NCBI GenBank assembly: GCA_964621755.1
Contig: CAZUPI010000042.1
Location: forward strand, 1 to 21,858
Length of the DNA: 21,858 nucleotides
From: UMGS1696 sp964621755
GTDB taxonomy: Bacteria; Bacillota; Clostridia; Oscillospirales; CAG-272
Direction of reading: 5' to 3'
A model generated the notes under the pieces. That model had not been told where the DNA came from and did no database searches. It worked only from the letters and a program-made list of their open reading frames with translations. Below are positions 7,018-15,118 of this stretch, piece after piece. The position numbers were made by a program, and so were the translations under genes. Numbering within the stretch: the stretch's first letter is position 1; every line of letters begins with the position of its first letter.

Positions 7018-7808
7018 AAAAGTTCCAATGGTCGGCTATCGCGGAGAAGCATGTTTCCGTTGAGGTCGACATATCCTCCCTGATGAGGGTCAACATGGTG
7101 TCCAGCGTCCACACGCCCGAATCCACGATATCATATAGGTTTTCTTTTATGCCCATAGAATCCAAAAGAGCCTAGTTGAAGTACATGCAGTAGGTGTTTT
7201 TACATATTTCCGATGGCGAATTCTCCCAGCAGAAAGTCCACATCATCGTCAGGCATACATTCAAGGGCACTCTGATTGTGCCATAGCTTGTCGAGGTCAA
7301 CGTATTTCAGGTCGGCAAAATTGCCGAAATAATGGCCGTCGGCAGTCAGCACTGAGAAGTTAGTAGAGCATGAGAAAAGCAGGTCAAAGCCCGCGTCTCC
7401 TGCCAAAATCTGCGCGATTATATCGGTCTGGTATTTGCCCATATCTGCCCAGGCATATGGCTCACGGTAATATTCAAGTTTAACGTTAAGACGTTCCTCC
7501 ATACTATTGATTACGGCATAGCTCGTGTCGTTGATCCGGCTGCCAGTCTGTTCATCCGCGTACATGTCGAGCCACCACGCGTTCGAGTAGTCACCGATGG
7601 TGATATTTACAGTCTTGCCTTCGAAATCGAGATCGTCGGGCAGTTCATCCGCAATAAAGAGGGAGTCGGTCTCCGTGTCAACTGCAGTGGTTTCTATGAA
7701 CGCAGTAACATTCGATGTGTCGGAGGACGTGGTAACCTTTGGTGTGTTGGATTTCCCGCATCCGACGAGCAGTGCTGTGAGCAGAGTTCAAGTTACAAAT
7801 CGTTTCAT
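7018..7808 (-). pseudogene. Extracellular solute-binding lipoprotein (ABC sugar-uptake type), multiply broken
   Basis: From ATG 7808 the minus strand reads MKRFVT, an in-frame TGA (7790-7788), then TLLTALLVGCGKSNTP: a lipoprotein signal peptide with lipobox LVGC, spoiled by the stop at codon 7. The frame continues through NITIGDYSNAWWLDMYADEQ and a typical family 1 solute-binding body (DIIAQILAGDAGFDLLFSCS) to a stop at 7200. Two bases appear lost there, because the next frame reads KNTYCMYFN, a TAG, then ALLDSMGIKENLYDIVDSGV and WTLDTMLTLIREDM. A further shift leads into DLNGNMLLRDSRP near 7018, where homology ends. The C-terminal half is missing. Such proteins deliver oligosaccharides to ABC importers; the neighbouring glycosidase genes fit that role. 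Confidence 0.8.
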
Positions 7809-7830
7809 TTTTGGCTCCGTGCTTTTTTTA

Positions 7831-7859
7831 ATTATAAAATGTTGAAATAGAAAAGTCAA
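7831..7859 (-). promoter_or_regulatory. Promoter of the solute-binding pseudogene
   Basis: On the minus strand TTGACT (7859-7854), 17 bases, TATAAT (7836-7831), ending 22 bases before the ATG at 7808. Near-consensus for sigma-A. Confidence 0.75.
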
Positions 7860-7870
7860 TATGCTATAAT
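7842..7870 (+). promoter_or_regulatory. Divergent promoter toward the glycosidase genes
   Basis: TTGAAA (7842-7847), 17 bases, TATAAT (7865-7870) on the plus strand, interleaved with the minus-strand promoter at 7831-7859. The next intact-looking translation start is at 8144, about 265 bases downstream. Confidence 0.65.
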
Positions 7871-7960
7871 ATTGTAAATTGCGGCTATTCTGCTGTTTTT
7901 GGGGATATGATGGCACTGTTTTTTAAACCTAAAATCAAAGAAATAAGCATGAAGGAATAA

Positions 7961-8071
7961 TCAAGCAGCGGCCTGCACATTGGCGGAGTCGGAAATAGGA
8001 AAGCTGCCAAATACGGAGAAGCGTTTCTATCCGCTATCGCAGAATTTGAGTCGGTTGAAGGGGGCGCGTAG
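7961..8071 (+). pseudogene. Tail of an HRDC-domain protein (RecQ-helicase-like)
   Basis: Between a stop at 7958 and TAG at 8069-8071 the frame reads SSSGLHIGGVGNRKAAKYGE then AFLSAIAEFESVEGGA. GVG-x-x-K-x-x-KYG-x-x-FL-x-x-I is the hallmark end of the HRDC domain found at the C-terminus of RecQ-type helicases. Only about 36 codons remain and no start is present. Confidence 0.45.
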
Positions 8072-8143
8072 TGTCCTCAGAAGGTTTGAAATATGAAGTT
8101 TTAAGAGAAAACGTCCCTTTTATAATTAAATTTAGGAGGAATT

Positions 8144-10269
8144 ATGTTTGAGTCTGTTTGGATAACGCATCCGGAGGCGGTATTTTCGGACAATCGGATT
8201 TATACCTTTTCAAAAAGACGTTTGTATTGAGTGGAACGCCTGTGGAGGCTCTGCTGCGTATTTCAGCGGAGGCAAGGTATAAGCTGTTTGTGAATGGGCA
8301 GCGTGCCGCATTTGGACCGTGCCGACCGTCCGCGGAGGAGAAGTATTACGATACGGTCGATATCTCCGCATATCTGCGAGAGGGAGAAAACCAGATTGAC
8401 TGCGAGGTCTTGTCCCTGTCGGACAACAGCGATATGGGAAAGCCGCGGGTGATTTATGGAGTCCGCCGTACCGGAAATCTTGCGCTTGCCGTTGAGCTGA
8501 ACTGCAAAACCGCCGACGGCGCAGTCGCTCGTGTTGGCGCCGACGATACGTGGGAGACTTGTGTGTCCCCTTATACTTCATTTCAGACACGCCATCCCGG
8601 TTTGAATGCTACGATGTTTGAAGAAGACGCGCACAACGGGACGCCCAATTGGATGCTTGCGAAAAAGCTTATGCCCGTCCATTCTCCGCGCGAGAATCCG
8701 TATTTTTATGGAATTGTTAACGACTTGTTCGTGCGTCCGCGCCCGATTCCGATGATGTATCAGCTTGATGTGCCGTTTGCGGATACGGGAGACGGATATT
8801 ACATTGCCGATGAACTGACTTTCGGCTTCCCGAAACTGTCATTTGAGGGTCACGGCAAGGTAAAGGTCACTTATGCGGAAATCATTCAGGAACGGCGGCG
8901 AAAAGAAGCACAGGCTCGACAAAACACTCTCGTTCAGCGGCGCGATCGATGTTATCGAAGTGGATGGAAGCGTTACATTTGAGCCGTTCTGGTATCGCTG
9001 TGCGAGAATCATAAAAATCGAGTGCGAAGGGGAGGTATGTCTTACCTGCTTCCGCTTTACGGAAGTTGGATATCCGCTGACTTACCCGGCAACCTGCGAT
9101 TTCGGCAGTGAGACAGACAACAAGCTCTGGAAAGTCTCAATCGCCACGCTGATGCGCTGTATGCAGGAATCCTATGAGGACTGTCCATATTACGAACAGC
9201 TTCAGTATGCGATGGATACCTCGCTCCAGATGCTGTTTAATTATCAGCTTACTGACGACGATGCACTGGCGCGTAAGGCAATCCATGATTTTCGCCTGTC
9301 GCAGCGCGGAGACGGTTTGCTGTCGAGTCGTTATCCGACTGTGGAACTCCAGTATATCCCGTCGTTCTCATTCTACTATATCTTTATGGTAGCCGAGCAT
9401 TACCGGAGATTGGGCGATAAGGCGCTTGTACGGGAAAATCTGCGTGCGATTGACGGGGTGCTCGAGTGGTTTGACGGCTGTATCGATGACACGGGACTGC
9501 TTCACCGCTCGATGTACTGGGACTTTATTGACTGGTCGAATCCATGGACGCCGACTCGCGGTGAGCCCGCGGTAGGCGATGACTGTCATATGGCGATAGC
9601 GTCGCGATGTATGTATACTTCCTGCGCGAGGCAGCATGGCTGGCTGAGCTGTGCGGCCGAAACTGTGTTGCGGCGGAGTACCGTATCCGCGCCGACTCGG
9701 TTTCACAGGCGATTGAACGGCTTTGCTGGTGTGAGGAGGCCGGACTGTACTCTGACGAGACAAACGGCAAATATTTCAGTATGGAAAACGCGTTCCCGCT
9801 TGAGACAAAATGCACGTTTGCATATGCGTATTTCTGGTTCCGCGCATTGGAAGCGGTGGGACTGTACGAGAAAACCGATATGATGATGAATAGACTGCGC
9901 GGCCTTCCTGCTATGGGCTGCACCACAATTCCGGAGACGCCCGACGCGCCGAGAAGCGACTGCCACGCATGGGGCGCGATTGCGATATATGAATTTGCGG
10001 CGGTGGTGCTCGGCGTACGTACGATTTCGGCAGCCGAACGGAAAATCCGCATTGCACCGCGAATTGACGGAAGAACATATGCAAAGGGTGATGTTTACAC
10101 CGGCGGCGGAAAGGTGTTTGTAAACTGGAAAGTCGAGAACGACGTATTTACGCTGACTGTGAAGTCGGACGAAGGAACGCATAATGAAATTGTACTGCCA
10201 GACGGAGATGTACAGTATGCCGACGCGGCAGAGGTGACATATACTGCGGCAGTTCCGAAGATGAGGTGA
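8144..10269 (+). pseudogene. Alpha-L-rhamnosidase-like glycoside hydrolase (GH78), three small frameshifts
   Basis: ATG 8144 has an excellent site (AGGAGGA 8134-8140). The reading jumps frame three times: near 8201-8205 (one base lost, restoring IYYLFKKTF), near 8892 (two bases lost before GGEKKHRLDK) and near 9602-9605 (one base lost, restoring IASAMYVYFLRE). Adding the four bases gives 2130 nt, exactly 710 codons. The N-terminal beta-domain (KTFVLSGTPVEALLRISAEA then RYKLFVNG) matches the rhamnosidase N region. The six-hairpin catalytic part includes QESYEDCPYYEQLQYAMD with its acidic residues, MYWDFIDWSNPW, and an ending AWGAIAIYEFAAVVLGV. Such enzymes release terminal rhamnose from plant or bacterial glycans. 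A GH31 gene follows 4 bases later as a partner. Unless these are sequencing errors, no full enzyme is made. Confidence 0.85.
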
Positions 10270-10273
10270 CGAT

Positions 10274-11791
10274 ATGACAACAAAAATAAAAATCCAGCCC
10301 GGCGAGTACTGGTACGGACTGTGCGTAAACGAAGGAACAAAATTCCCGCTGTCGGACAAATCGGTCTTTTCGTGGCACGCGACGGCGCAGTTCTCCGGCA
10401 ATCAGGAGGCTCCTCTTCTGCTGTCGAGTAAGGGAAGATTTCTCTGGAGCGAGCTTCCGTATGACGTCGATGTGGCGAATGGGGAGATAAAAATCACGAA
10501 CGCCGCTGATGACTTTGCGCTGTATGAAGGATACGGTACCCTTAAGGGGGCGTTTCTTGAGGCTGCAGGAAGATTTTTCCCTGCGAACGGAAAAATTCCG
10601 CCGGAGGATTTCTTCGTCAAGCCGCAGTACAACACGTGGGCGGAGCTGATTTACGACCAGACACAGGAAGGAATCCTGCGTTATGCCCATGGCATCATTG
10701 ACAACGAACTGCCGCCGGGAATCATGATGATTGACGACGGATGGATGCGCTATTACGGCAGTTCTGAATTCAACCTCGCCACCATTCCCGACGCGCGTGC
10801 GATGATAAAGGAGCTTCATGACCTCGGTTTCTCCGTGATGCTGTGGATATGCCCGTTTATTTCGCCGGACACGACCGTATACCGCGAAGCAGATTCCAAG
10901 GGATATCTTGTGCATAACGCAGATGGTTCGACCGCCCTGCGGCACTGGTGGAACGGGTTTTCGTGCGTGGTCGACATGAGCAATCCCGACGCCGCCAAGT
11001 GGTTTCGTGGAATGCTTGATTCTCTTATGACCGAATACGGGGTCGACGGGTTCAAGTTTGACGCGGGTGATGTGCAGTATTACCGGGATGACGACAGAAC
11101 TTACGGCGGCGTCACTGCCCACGAACAGTGCGAACTGTGGGTGAAGCTGGGACTGGAATATCCGCTCAACGAGTACCGTGCATGCTACAAATGCGCCGGA
11201 CTTCCACTTGTGCAAAGGTTATGCGATAAGGCACACCGATGGGAAGCGGTCGCGAAGCTGCTGCCGGATATCCTGACGCAGGGAATTCTCGGATTTGCGT
11301 ACGGCTGTCCGGATATGATAGGCGGCGGTTCATTCACGGACTTTTTGCCGGGCGCGCCGTCCCTCAAACCGGAGCTGTTTGTGAGATACGCGCAGTGCGC
11401 GGCGTTGATGCCGATGATGCAGTATTCTGCGGCGCCGTGGCGGGTCCTTCCAAAGAAATATGCGGATTTGTGCATTGAGGCAGGGAAGATACACCTCAAA
11501 TATGCCGACTACATCCTTGAGCTGGCGAAGAACGCATCGGTGACGAATGAGCCGATACTGCGGTATATGGAATACGAATTTCCGAACGAGGGATTGGAAA
11601 CCGTGACTGACCAGTTTATGGTAGGGGGACGGCTTCTCGCAGCGCCGGTTATCCGAAAAGATGCCGCAACGCGTGAGGTGCGGCTGCCCGCGGGACAGTG
11701 GCGGTACGTGGACGGTAAGGTTTATAATGGTGGGAAAACGGTAACGGTAGACGCGCCGCTTGCAGTGCTGCCTTATTTTGAGAAATTATAA
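10274..11791 (+). CDS. Glycoside hydrolase family 31 protein
   Basis: The 505-residue protein matches the GH31 alpha-glycosidase TIM-barrel family. Visible landmarks are PPGIMMIDDGWMRYYG, GFSVMLWICPFISPD (strand 4 region), the nucleophile segment GVDGFKFDAGD with Asp263 as candidate nucleophile, RLCDKAHRWE with Asp318 as a candidate acid/base, LLPDILTQGILGFAYGCPDM then IGGGSF, and a beta-sandwich C-terminus ending LAVLPYFEKL. The KFDAGD form resembles the branch that includes alpha-galactosidase-like members such as MYORG rather than classical alpha-glucosidases; substrate is not certain. No signal peptide, so it is cytoplasmic and would act on imported oligosaccharide. Translation is probably coupled to the preceding rhamnosidase gene (4-base gap, GAGGTG before ATG). 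The frame is unbroken, in contrast to its partner. Confidence 0.85.
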   Translation: MTTKIKIQPGEYWYGLCVNEGTKFPLSDKSVFSWHATAQFSGNQEAPLLLSSKGRFLWSELPYDVDVANGEIKITNAADDFALYEGYGTLKGAFLEAAGRFFPANGKIPPEDFFVKPQYNTWAELIYDQTQEGILRYAHGIIDNELPPGIMMIDDGWMRYYGSSEFNLATIPDARAMIKELHDLGFSVMLWICPFISPDTTVYREADSKGYLVHNADGSTALRHWWNGFSCVVDMSNPDAAKWFRGMLDSLMTEYGVDGFKFDAGDVQYYRDDDRTYGGVTAHEQCELWVKLGLEYPLNEYRACYKCAGLPLVQRLCDKAHRWEAVAKLLPDILTQGILGFAYGCPDMIGGGSFTDFLPGAPSLKPELFVRYAQCAALMPMMQYSAAPWRVLPKKYADLCIEAGKIHLKYADYILELAKNASVTNEPILRYMEYEFPNEGLETVTDQFMVGGRLLAAPVIRKDAATREVRLPAGQWRYVDGKVYNGGKTVTVDAPLAVLPYFEKL

Positions 11792-11813
11792 CGAATGTGA
11801 GTTTATAGATATG

Positions 11814-11849
11814 ATAAAGGGTGCTTTTGCAATAGTATCCTTTATTTTT
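11814..11849 (+). terminator. Probable terminator of the GH31 operon
   Basis: ATAAAGG (11814-11820) pairs with CCTTTAT (11839-11845) around an 18-base loop, followed by TTTTTG. The stem is AT-rich, so strength is moderate. Confidence 0.45.
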
Positions 11850-11870
11850 GTGAATAGTGCAAAAAAATGA

Positions 11871-11899
11871 TGGACGAATAAAGCACATTATGCTATAAT
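11871..11899 (+). promoter_or_regulatory. Extended -10 promoter
   Basis: TGGACG (11871-11876), 17 bases, TATAAT (11894-11899) preceded by TGC, an extended -10. It points into the untranslated stretch before rsmE. Confidence 0.6.
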
Positions 11900-11913
11900 G
11901 ATAACATAATGTG
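11884..11913. promoter_or_regulatory. 9-bp inverted repeat over the -10 box
   Basis: CACATTATG (11884-11892) and CATAATGTG (11905-11913) are perfect inverted repeats separated by 12 bases that contain TATAAT. This is the layout of a repressor site occluding RNA polymerase. The half-site core AATGTGAGTT also occurs as a 10-bp direct repeat at 11794-11803 and 11908-11917. Confidence 0.6.
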
Positions 11914-12004
11914 AGTTCGATGAAATCCCCGGGGAAAGCTTTTTCGCGAAGGAAATTGGAAGGTCGATTTTATGGATTCGAATTCTGCCAATTGTAAATT
12001 TTTT
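11906..12004 (+). ncRNA. Candidate short transcript between GH31 and rsmE
   Basis: Starting about 7 bases after the promoter at 11894-11899, the segment contains a perfect palindrome TCCCCGGGGA (11926-11935) and a hairpin AATTGG/CCAATT (11954-11959, 11988-11993) followed five bases later by six T residues (11999-12004). There is no plausible ORF. It could be a small RNA of about 100 bases or simply an attenuated leader of rsmE. No known RNA family is recognised. Confidence 0.3.
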
Positions 12005-12056
12005 GTGATAAGCGAAAAATATCCAGAAATTATAAGGGGAAATTCATAAAAACGAT

Positions 12057-12085
12057 TTGACAAAATCTTTTTTTTATAGTATAAT
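12057..12085 (+). promoter_or_regulatory. Promoter of rsmE
   Basis: TTGACA (12057-12062), 17 bases, TATAAT (12080-12085): a perfect consensus. Transcription would begin near 12092, too close for the ATG at 12097 to be used and supporting the start at 12157. Confidence 0.85.
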
Positions 12086-12156
12086 ATATCGGCATAATGA
12101 CAAGCCCTTTTTTGCGCTCATTTGTAGAGAGGGCAAAGTTCGGAGAAAAACAGCAA

Positions 12157-12912
12157 ATGCCGCGATTTTTCGTAATCTCAGATGATATCGACTGCGCGGA
12201 GGACAGACAAAGTGGGGCAATCACCATCCGTGGAGACGATGCCGTTCACATAACCAAAGTTTTGAGAATGAAACCGGGAGAACGTGTTGTGGTCTGCGAT
12301 ATGGCAGGGCGGGAATACGAGACGGTAGTCGCCTCCACCGGTGCGCAGGTCACTCTTACCATAACTTCCGTGAAGACTTCCGAAAACGAGCCGCCGTATC
12401 AAGCGACCGTTTATCAATCCCTCGTGCGTGGGGATCGGTTTGATGCCGTTTTGCAGAAGGCGACGGAGCTCGGCGTATATGCCATTGTTCCGGTAATCAC
12501 GTCACGCTGTACGGTAAAGCTTGACCCGGGTTCACAGGACTACCGGAAAAAGCTCGAACGTTGGCAGCGCATCGTATATGAAGCCGCCAAGCAGTGCGGG
12601 CGGGGAATCATTCCGACTGTGCGGACGCCGATGAAATATAAGGACGCTCTTGCCGATGCTGCGCAAGCCAGTCTGCCGCTATTTTGCTATGAAGGAGACG
12701 GGACGCGTCCGCTTCCGGAGCACCTTGCTTCATGTACCGGTCCGAGAACGATATCGATAATGATAGGTCCGGAAGGCGGGTATTCAATAGACGAAGCCGC
12801 AGAGGCGGCGCAGACCGGTATGAAAATGGTCGGTCTGGGACGCCGGATTTTGCGTACCGAAACAGCGCCGGCTTTTGTGCTATCGTGTGTGTCATATAAA
12901 TATGAACTGTAG
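12157..12912 (+). CDS. rsmE: 16S rRNA (uracil-1498-N3)-methyltransferase RsmE
   Basis: The 251-residue protein is an SPOUT-class methyltransferase that methylates U1498 of 16S rRNA in the assembled small subunit using SAM. It opens MPRFFVISDDI, contains HITKVLRMKPGERVVVCD (PUA-like N-domain), KATELGVYAIVPVITSRC, EAAKQCGRG, the hallmark MIGPEGGYS near residue 205, and GLGRRILRTETAPAF at the knot. Length matches the family (about 245-250). The frame extends upstream to 12097, but the perfect promoter at 12057-12085 leaves almost no leader for that start, while GGAG (12142-12145) precedes the ATG at 12157 and family members begin with MPRFF or similar. No damage seen. Confidence 0.92.
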   Translation: MPRFFVISDDIDCAEDRQSGAITIRGDDAVHITKVLRMKPGERVVVCDMAGREYETVVASTGAQVTLTITSVKTSENEPPYQATVYQSLVRGDRFDAVLQKATELGVYAIVPVITSRCTVKLDPGSQDYRKKLERWQRIVYEAAKQCGRGIIPTVRTPMKYKDALADAAQASLPLFCYEGDGTRPLPEHLASCTGPRTISIMIGPEGGYSIDEAAEAAQTGMKMVGLGRRILRTETAPAFVLSCVSYKYEL

Positions 12913-12998
12913 AAAAAACAGTTTTCACAATTGAAAGGAGACGGCTTCTGTCTGTTGTCTGATAATAATCAGAGGCGAGTGTGACAGAGGCTTATCGT

Positions 12999-13457
12999 AT
13001 GATGAATATGGCAAAGTCAAAAAAACTTACAAACAACAATGCCAATAAAATAATGTCGCTTGGAAAAGGCGAGGCAGGCAGAATTGTATTGTTCCGCATT
13101 CTTATTATTATTTTGGCGGACATTATTGTCGCTTCTCTGTTCGATTTCGTGAAGGCTGAAGCGATGCGCGAGTTTGCGTTCCATACGAACGTTCATCCGA
13201 TTTTAAAATATGTGTTCGGCGCTCTGTTCGTACTGTCGCTGGTATATCTTATCATAACCTTGGTAAAGAAAATCGATACCTCCGCTTACATCATGACCCC
13301 GGGAATGATATCTGGTCTCACGCTCTTCCTCTTCCTCAGCGCGATGCTATATGACCAGTTCCGCAACACCCCCTTCCTGTTCTATACCATCATGATTATC
13401 GCAAGCGTTCTCTACGCAATTTACTATATATACACCATCCTCCTCTATAAAAAATAA
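12999..13457 (+). CDS. Uncharacterised four-helix membrane protein
   Basis: A 152-residue protein with a basic N-terminus (AKSKKLTNNNANKIM) and four hydrophobic segments: roughly IVLFRILIIILADIIVASLF, YVFGALFVLSLVYLIITLV, MISGLTLFLFLSAML and LFYTIMIIASVLYAIYYIY. No catalytic or binding motif is visible and I do not recognise a family. ATG 12999 is preferred because AGAGG (12986-12990) is 8 bases upstream; GTG at 12981 is possible with AGAGG at 12971. It lies 86 bases after rsmE with no terminator seen between and ends at a strong terminator, so it may be cotranscribed with rsmE. It is probably an integral inner-membrane protein of unknown role. Confidence 0.75.
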   Translation: MMNMAKSKKLTNNNANKIMSLGKGEAGRIVLFRILIIILADIIVASLFDFVKAEAMREFAFHTNVHPILKYVFGALFVLSLVYLIITLVKKIDTSAYIMTPGMISGLTLFLFLSAMLYDQFRNTPFLFYTIMIIASVLYAIYYIYTILLYKK

Positions 13458-13482
13458 GCCCGCTCCCGGAAACGGGCTTTTT
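13456..13482 (+). terminator. Strong intrinsic terminator
   Basis: AAGCCCG (13456-13462) pairs with CGGGCTT (13473-13479), followed by TTTTT. An inner CCCG-GAAA-CGGG GNRA-type hairpin is an alternative fold. It overlaps the stop codon of the membrane-protein gene. Confidence 0.88.
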
Positions 13483-13737
13483 CATTTTACATTCATGTAA
13501 GTTCGGTAGGGATAAATTTCACGTCAAGAAACCCTTCCAATTTCCTGCTGAAACAGGGTCGGTGAAGGGACTGAGACACACGTTATATTACTTTTTTGAT
13601 GCAACAATAATGGTAAAAATAAATGTTTTGTGTTAAAATATGGATAATAATTGGCGTATATCATATAAAACTTGGGAGATAATATGATGATTTTCCGAAA
13701 AAAGTCGTGAATTTTATGAAAAATCCTTATTTTCCTA
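13483..13737. other. AT-rich intergenic region with one nested hairpin
   Basis: No gene is visible. At 13532-13569 CCCTTC and GAAGGG enclose CCTG-CTGAAA-CAGG, a nested stem-loop with no T-run. The rest is AT-rich and leads into the promoter at 13738. Confidence 0.5.
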
Positions 13738-13766
13738 TTGAAAAAATACAAAATATCATGTAAAAT
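13738..13766 (+). promoter_or_regulatory. Promoter of the CdaR-like regulator
   Basis: TTGAAA (13738-13743), 17 bases, TAAAAT (13761-13766), 50 bases before the ATG at 13817. Confidence 0.65.
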
Positions 13767-13816
13767 ATAGTGTAGTATATACAAATTAAAAATATAAATT
13801 ATGGAAGGTGCAGCAT

Positions 13817-14902
13817 ATGTCAAATCGTCTTTTTCAGGGAATTATTTATCAGTTAAAGGATGCTGTAGACAGAATCATCGGTGTTGTGGATGACAACGGA
13901 GTTATCATTGCATGCAGTGAACTTGTTAAGATAGGTGAAATGAGACAAGGCGTTCGCGATGAACTTGCCTATACTTCGGATGCAATTACCTCTGGCGGTT
14001 ATACCTATAAACCGATAGGCTCCGGCTCTAAATGGGAATACATCGTTTTCGTTGAGGGTGAAGATAAATATGCCGAAAAATTTGCTACCATTCTTGCCGT
14101 TTCTCTCTCCAATATCAAAAATCTCTATGATGAAAAGTACGACAAGAGCTCGTTTATTAAAAATATTATTCTCGACAACATTCTTCCCAGCGATATCTAT
14201 ATTAAATCCAAGGAACTGCGCTTCAATGCGGAAGAAACCAGAGTGGTATTCCTTATAAAGTTCCATTCAAAATCAGACGTCCTCTCGTTCGATATGGTTC
14301 AGAATATCTTCCCGGATAAGAACAAGGACTACGTTATCTCCACCGGCGAGCAGGATATCGTCCTTGTCAAAGAGGTGAAACCGAACACGGATATCCGCGA
14401 AATCGAAAAAATCGCAAAGTCTATCGCGGACACCCTCAACTCCGAGTTCTATGTGAAAGTTTCCATCGGTATCGGTACTGTCGTGGACAATATCAAGGAC
14501 CTTGCACGTTCCTATAAGGAGGCTCAGGTTGCAATCGAGGTCGGCAAGGTGTTCGACACCGAAAAGAACATCATCAGCTACGAAAACCTCGGTATCGGCC
14601 GTCTCATTTACCAGCTCCCGACTACCCTTTGCGAAATGTTCCTTCAGGAAGTCTTTAAGAACGGCTCCCTCGACTCTCTCGACCGCGAAACACTTATGAC
14701 AATTCAGTGCTTCTTCGAGAACAACCTCAACGTATCCGAAACTTCAAGAAAGCTGTTCGTACACCGCAACACGCTTGTATACCGTCTTGAAAAAATCCGC
14801 AAGCTCACCGGTCTTGACCTGCGTGAATTCGACCACGCTATCACATTTAAGGTGGCGCTCATGGTCAAGAGATACCTCACGACAAAACCTGTGAAGTATT
14901 AA
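13817..14902 (+). CDS. CdaR/PucR-type transcriptional regulator
   Basis: The 361-residue protein ends in the PucR-type helix-turn-helix: FFENNLNVSETSRKLFVHRN then TLVYRLEKIRKLTGLDLREF, at about residues 298-340. This is the diagnostic C-terminus of CdaR-family regulators of sugar-acid and purine use. The N-terminal third (IIYQLKDAVDRIIGVVDDNG, VIIACSEL) looks like a sensing domain related to the putative sugar-diacid recognition region, and the middle (VSIGIGTVVDNIKDLARSYK then EAQVAIEVG) is the GGDEF-like spacer typical of the family. ATG 13817 is chosen because GGAAGG (13803-13808) precedes it by 8 bases; the GTG at 13808 overlaps that site. Its own promoter and a downstream hairpin make it monocistronic. 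In Clostridia a regulator of this kind often sits before ftsEX without a proven link. The ligand is unknown. Confidence 0.85.
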   Translation: MSNRLFQGIIYQLKDAVDRIIGVVDDNGVIIACSELVKIGEMRQGVRDELAYTSDAITSGGYTYKPIGSGSKWEYIVFVEGEDKYAEKFATILAVSLSNIKNLYDEKYDKSSFIKNIILDNILPSDIYIKSKELRFNAEETRVVFLIKFHSKSDVLSFDMVQNIFPDKNKDYVISTGEQDIVLVKEVKPNTDIREIEKIAKSIADTLNSEFYVKVSIGIGTVVDNIKDLARSYKEAQVAIEVGKVFDTEKNIISYENLGIGRLIYQLPTTLCEMFLQEVFKNGSLDSLDRETLMTIQCFFENNLNVSETSRKLFVHRNTLVYRLEKIRKLTGLDLREFDHAITFKVALMVKRYLTTKPVKY

Positions 14903-14945
14903 TTTGAAAGTTATCTCGCTTATCCTTCATCAATTCAATATGAGA

Positions 14946-14982
14946 CAGGGACTATCGCGCCTGGCTAGGCGTTATGTCCCTG
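14946..14982 (+). terminator. Two-part hairpin after the CdaR-like gene
   Basis: Outer stem CAGGGAC (14946-14952) / GTCCCTG (14976-14982) encloses inner stem CGCCT (14958-14962) / AGGCG (14967-14971) with loop GGCT. The stem is GC-rich but only a poor T tract follows, so termination may be partial. Confidence 0.55.
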
Positions 14983-15118
14983 CTATGCTTTATAAAAAGA
15001 TTATACAAAAATGCGCAAAAGAATGGTCAAGAATGTTGTGTGAATTTTGTATCATTTGACGTGACATTCACAATTCGCTGTGCAATACGCTTATTTCATC
15101 TTTGAAAGAAAAATTGCT

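Noticed and set aside
8121..8126. TATAAT just before the rhamnosidase start
   Set aside because: Transcription from it would begin at the ribosome binding site and no -35 lies at the right distance; the promoter at 7842-7870 is better.
10148..11215. Minus-strand open frame of 355 codons over the GH31 gene
   Set aside because: Shadow of the GC-rich plus-strand gene; no motifs and no start signal.
11971..11990. TGGATTCGAATTCTGCCA looked like a tRNA T-arm and 3' end
   Set aside because: The stem bases do not pair and no acceptor, D or anticodon arm is present upstream.
12097..12156. Upstream ATG extension of rsmE
   Set aside because: It would begin about 5 bases after the predicted transcription start, without room for a ribosome binding site, and RsmE proteins do not carry this extension.
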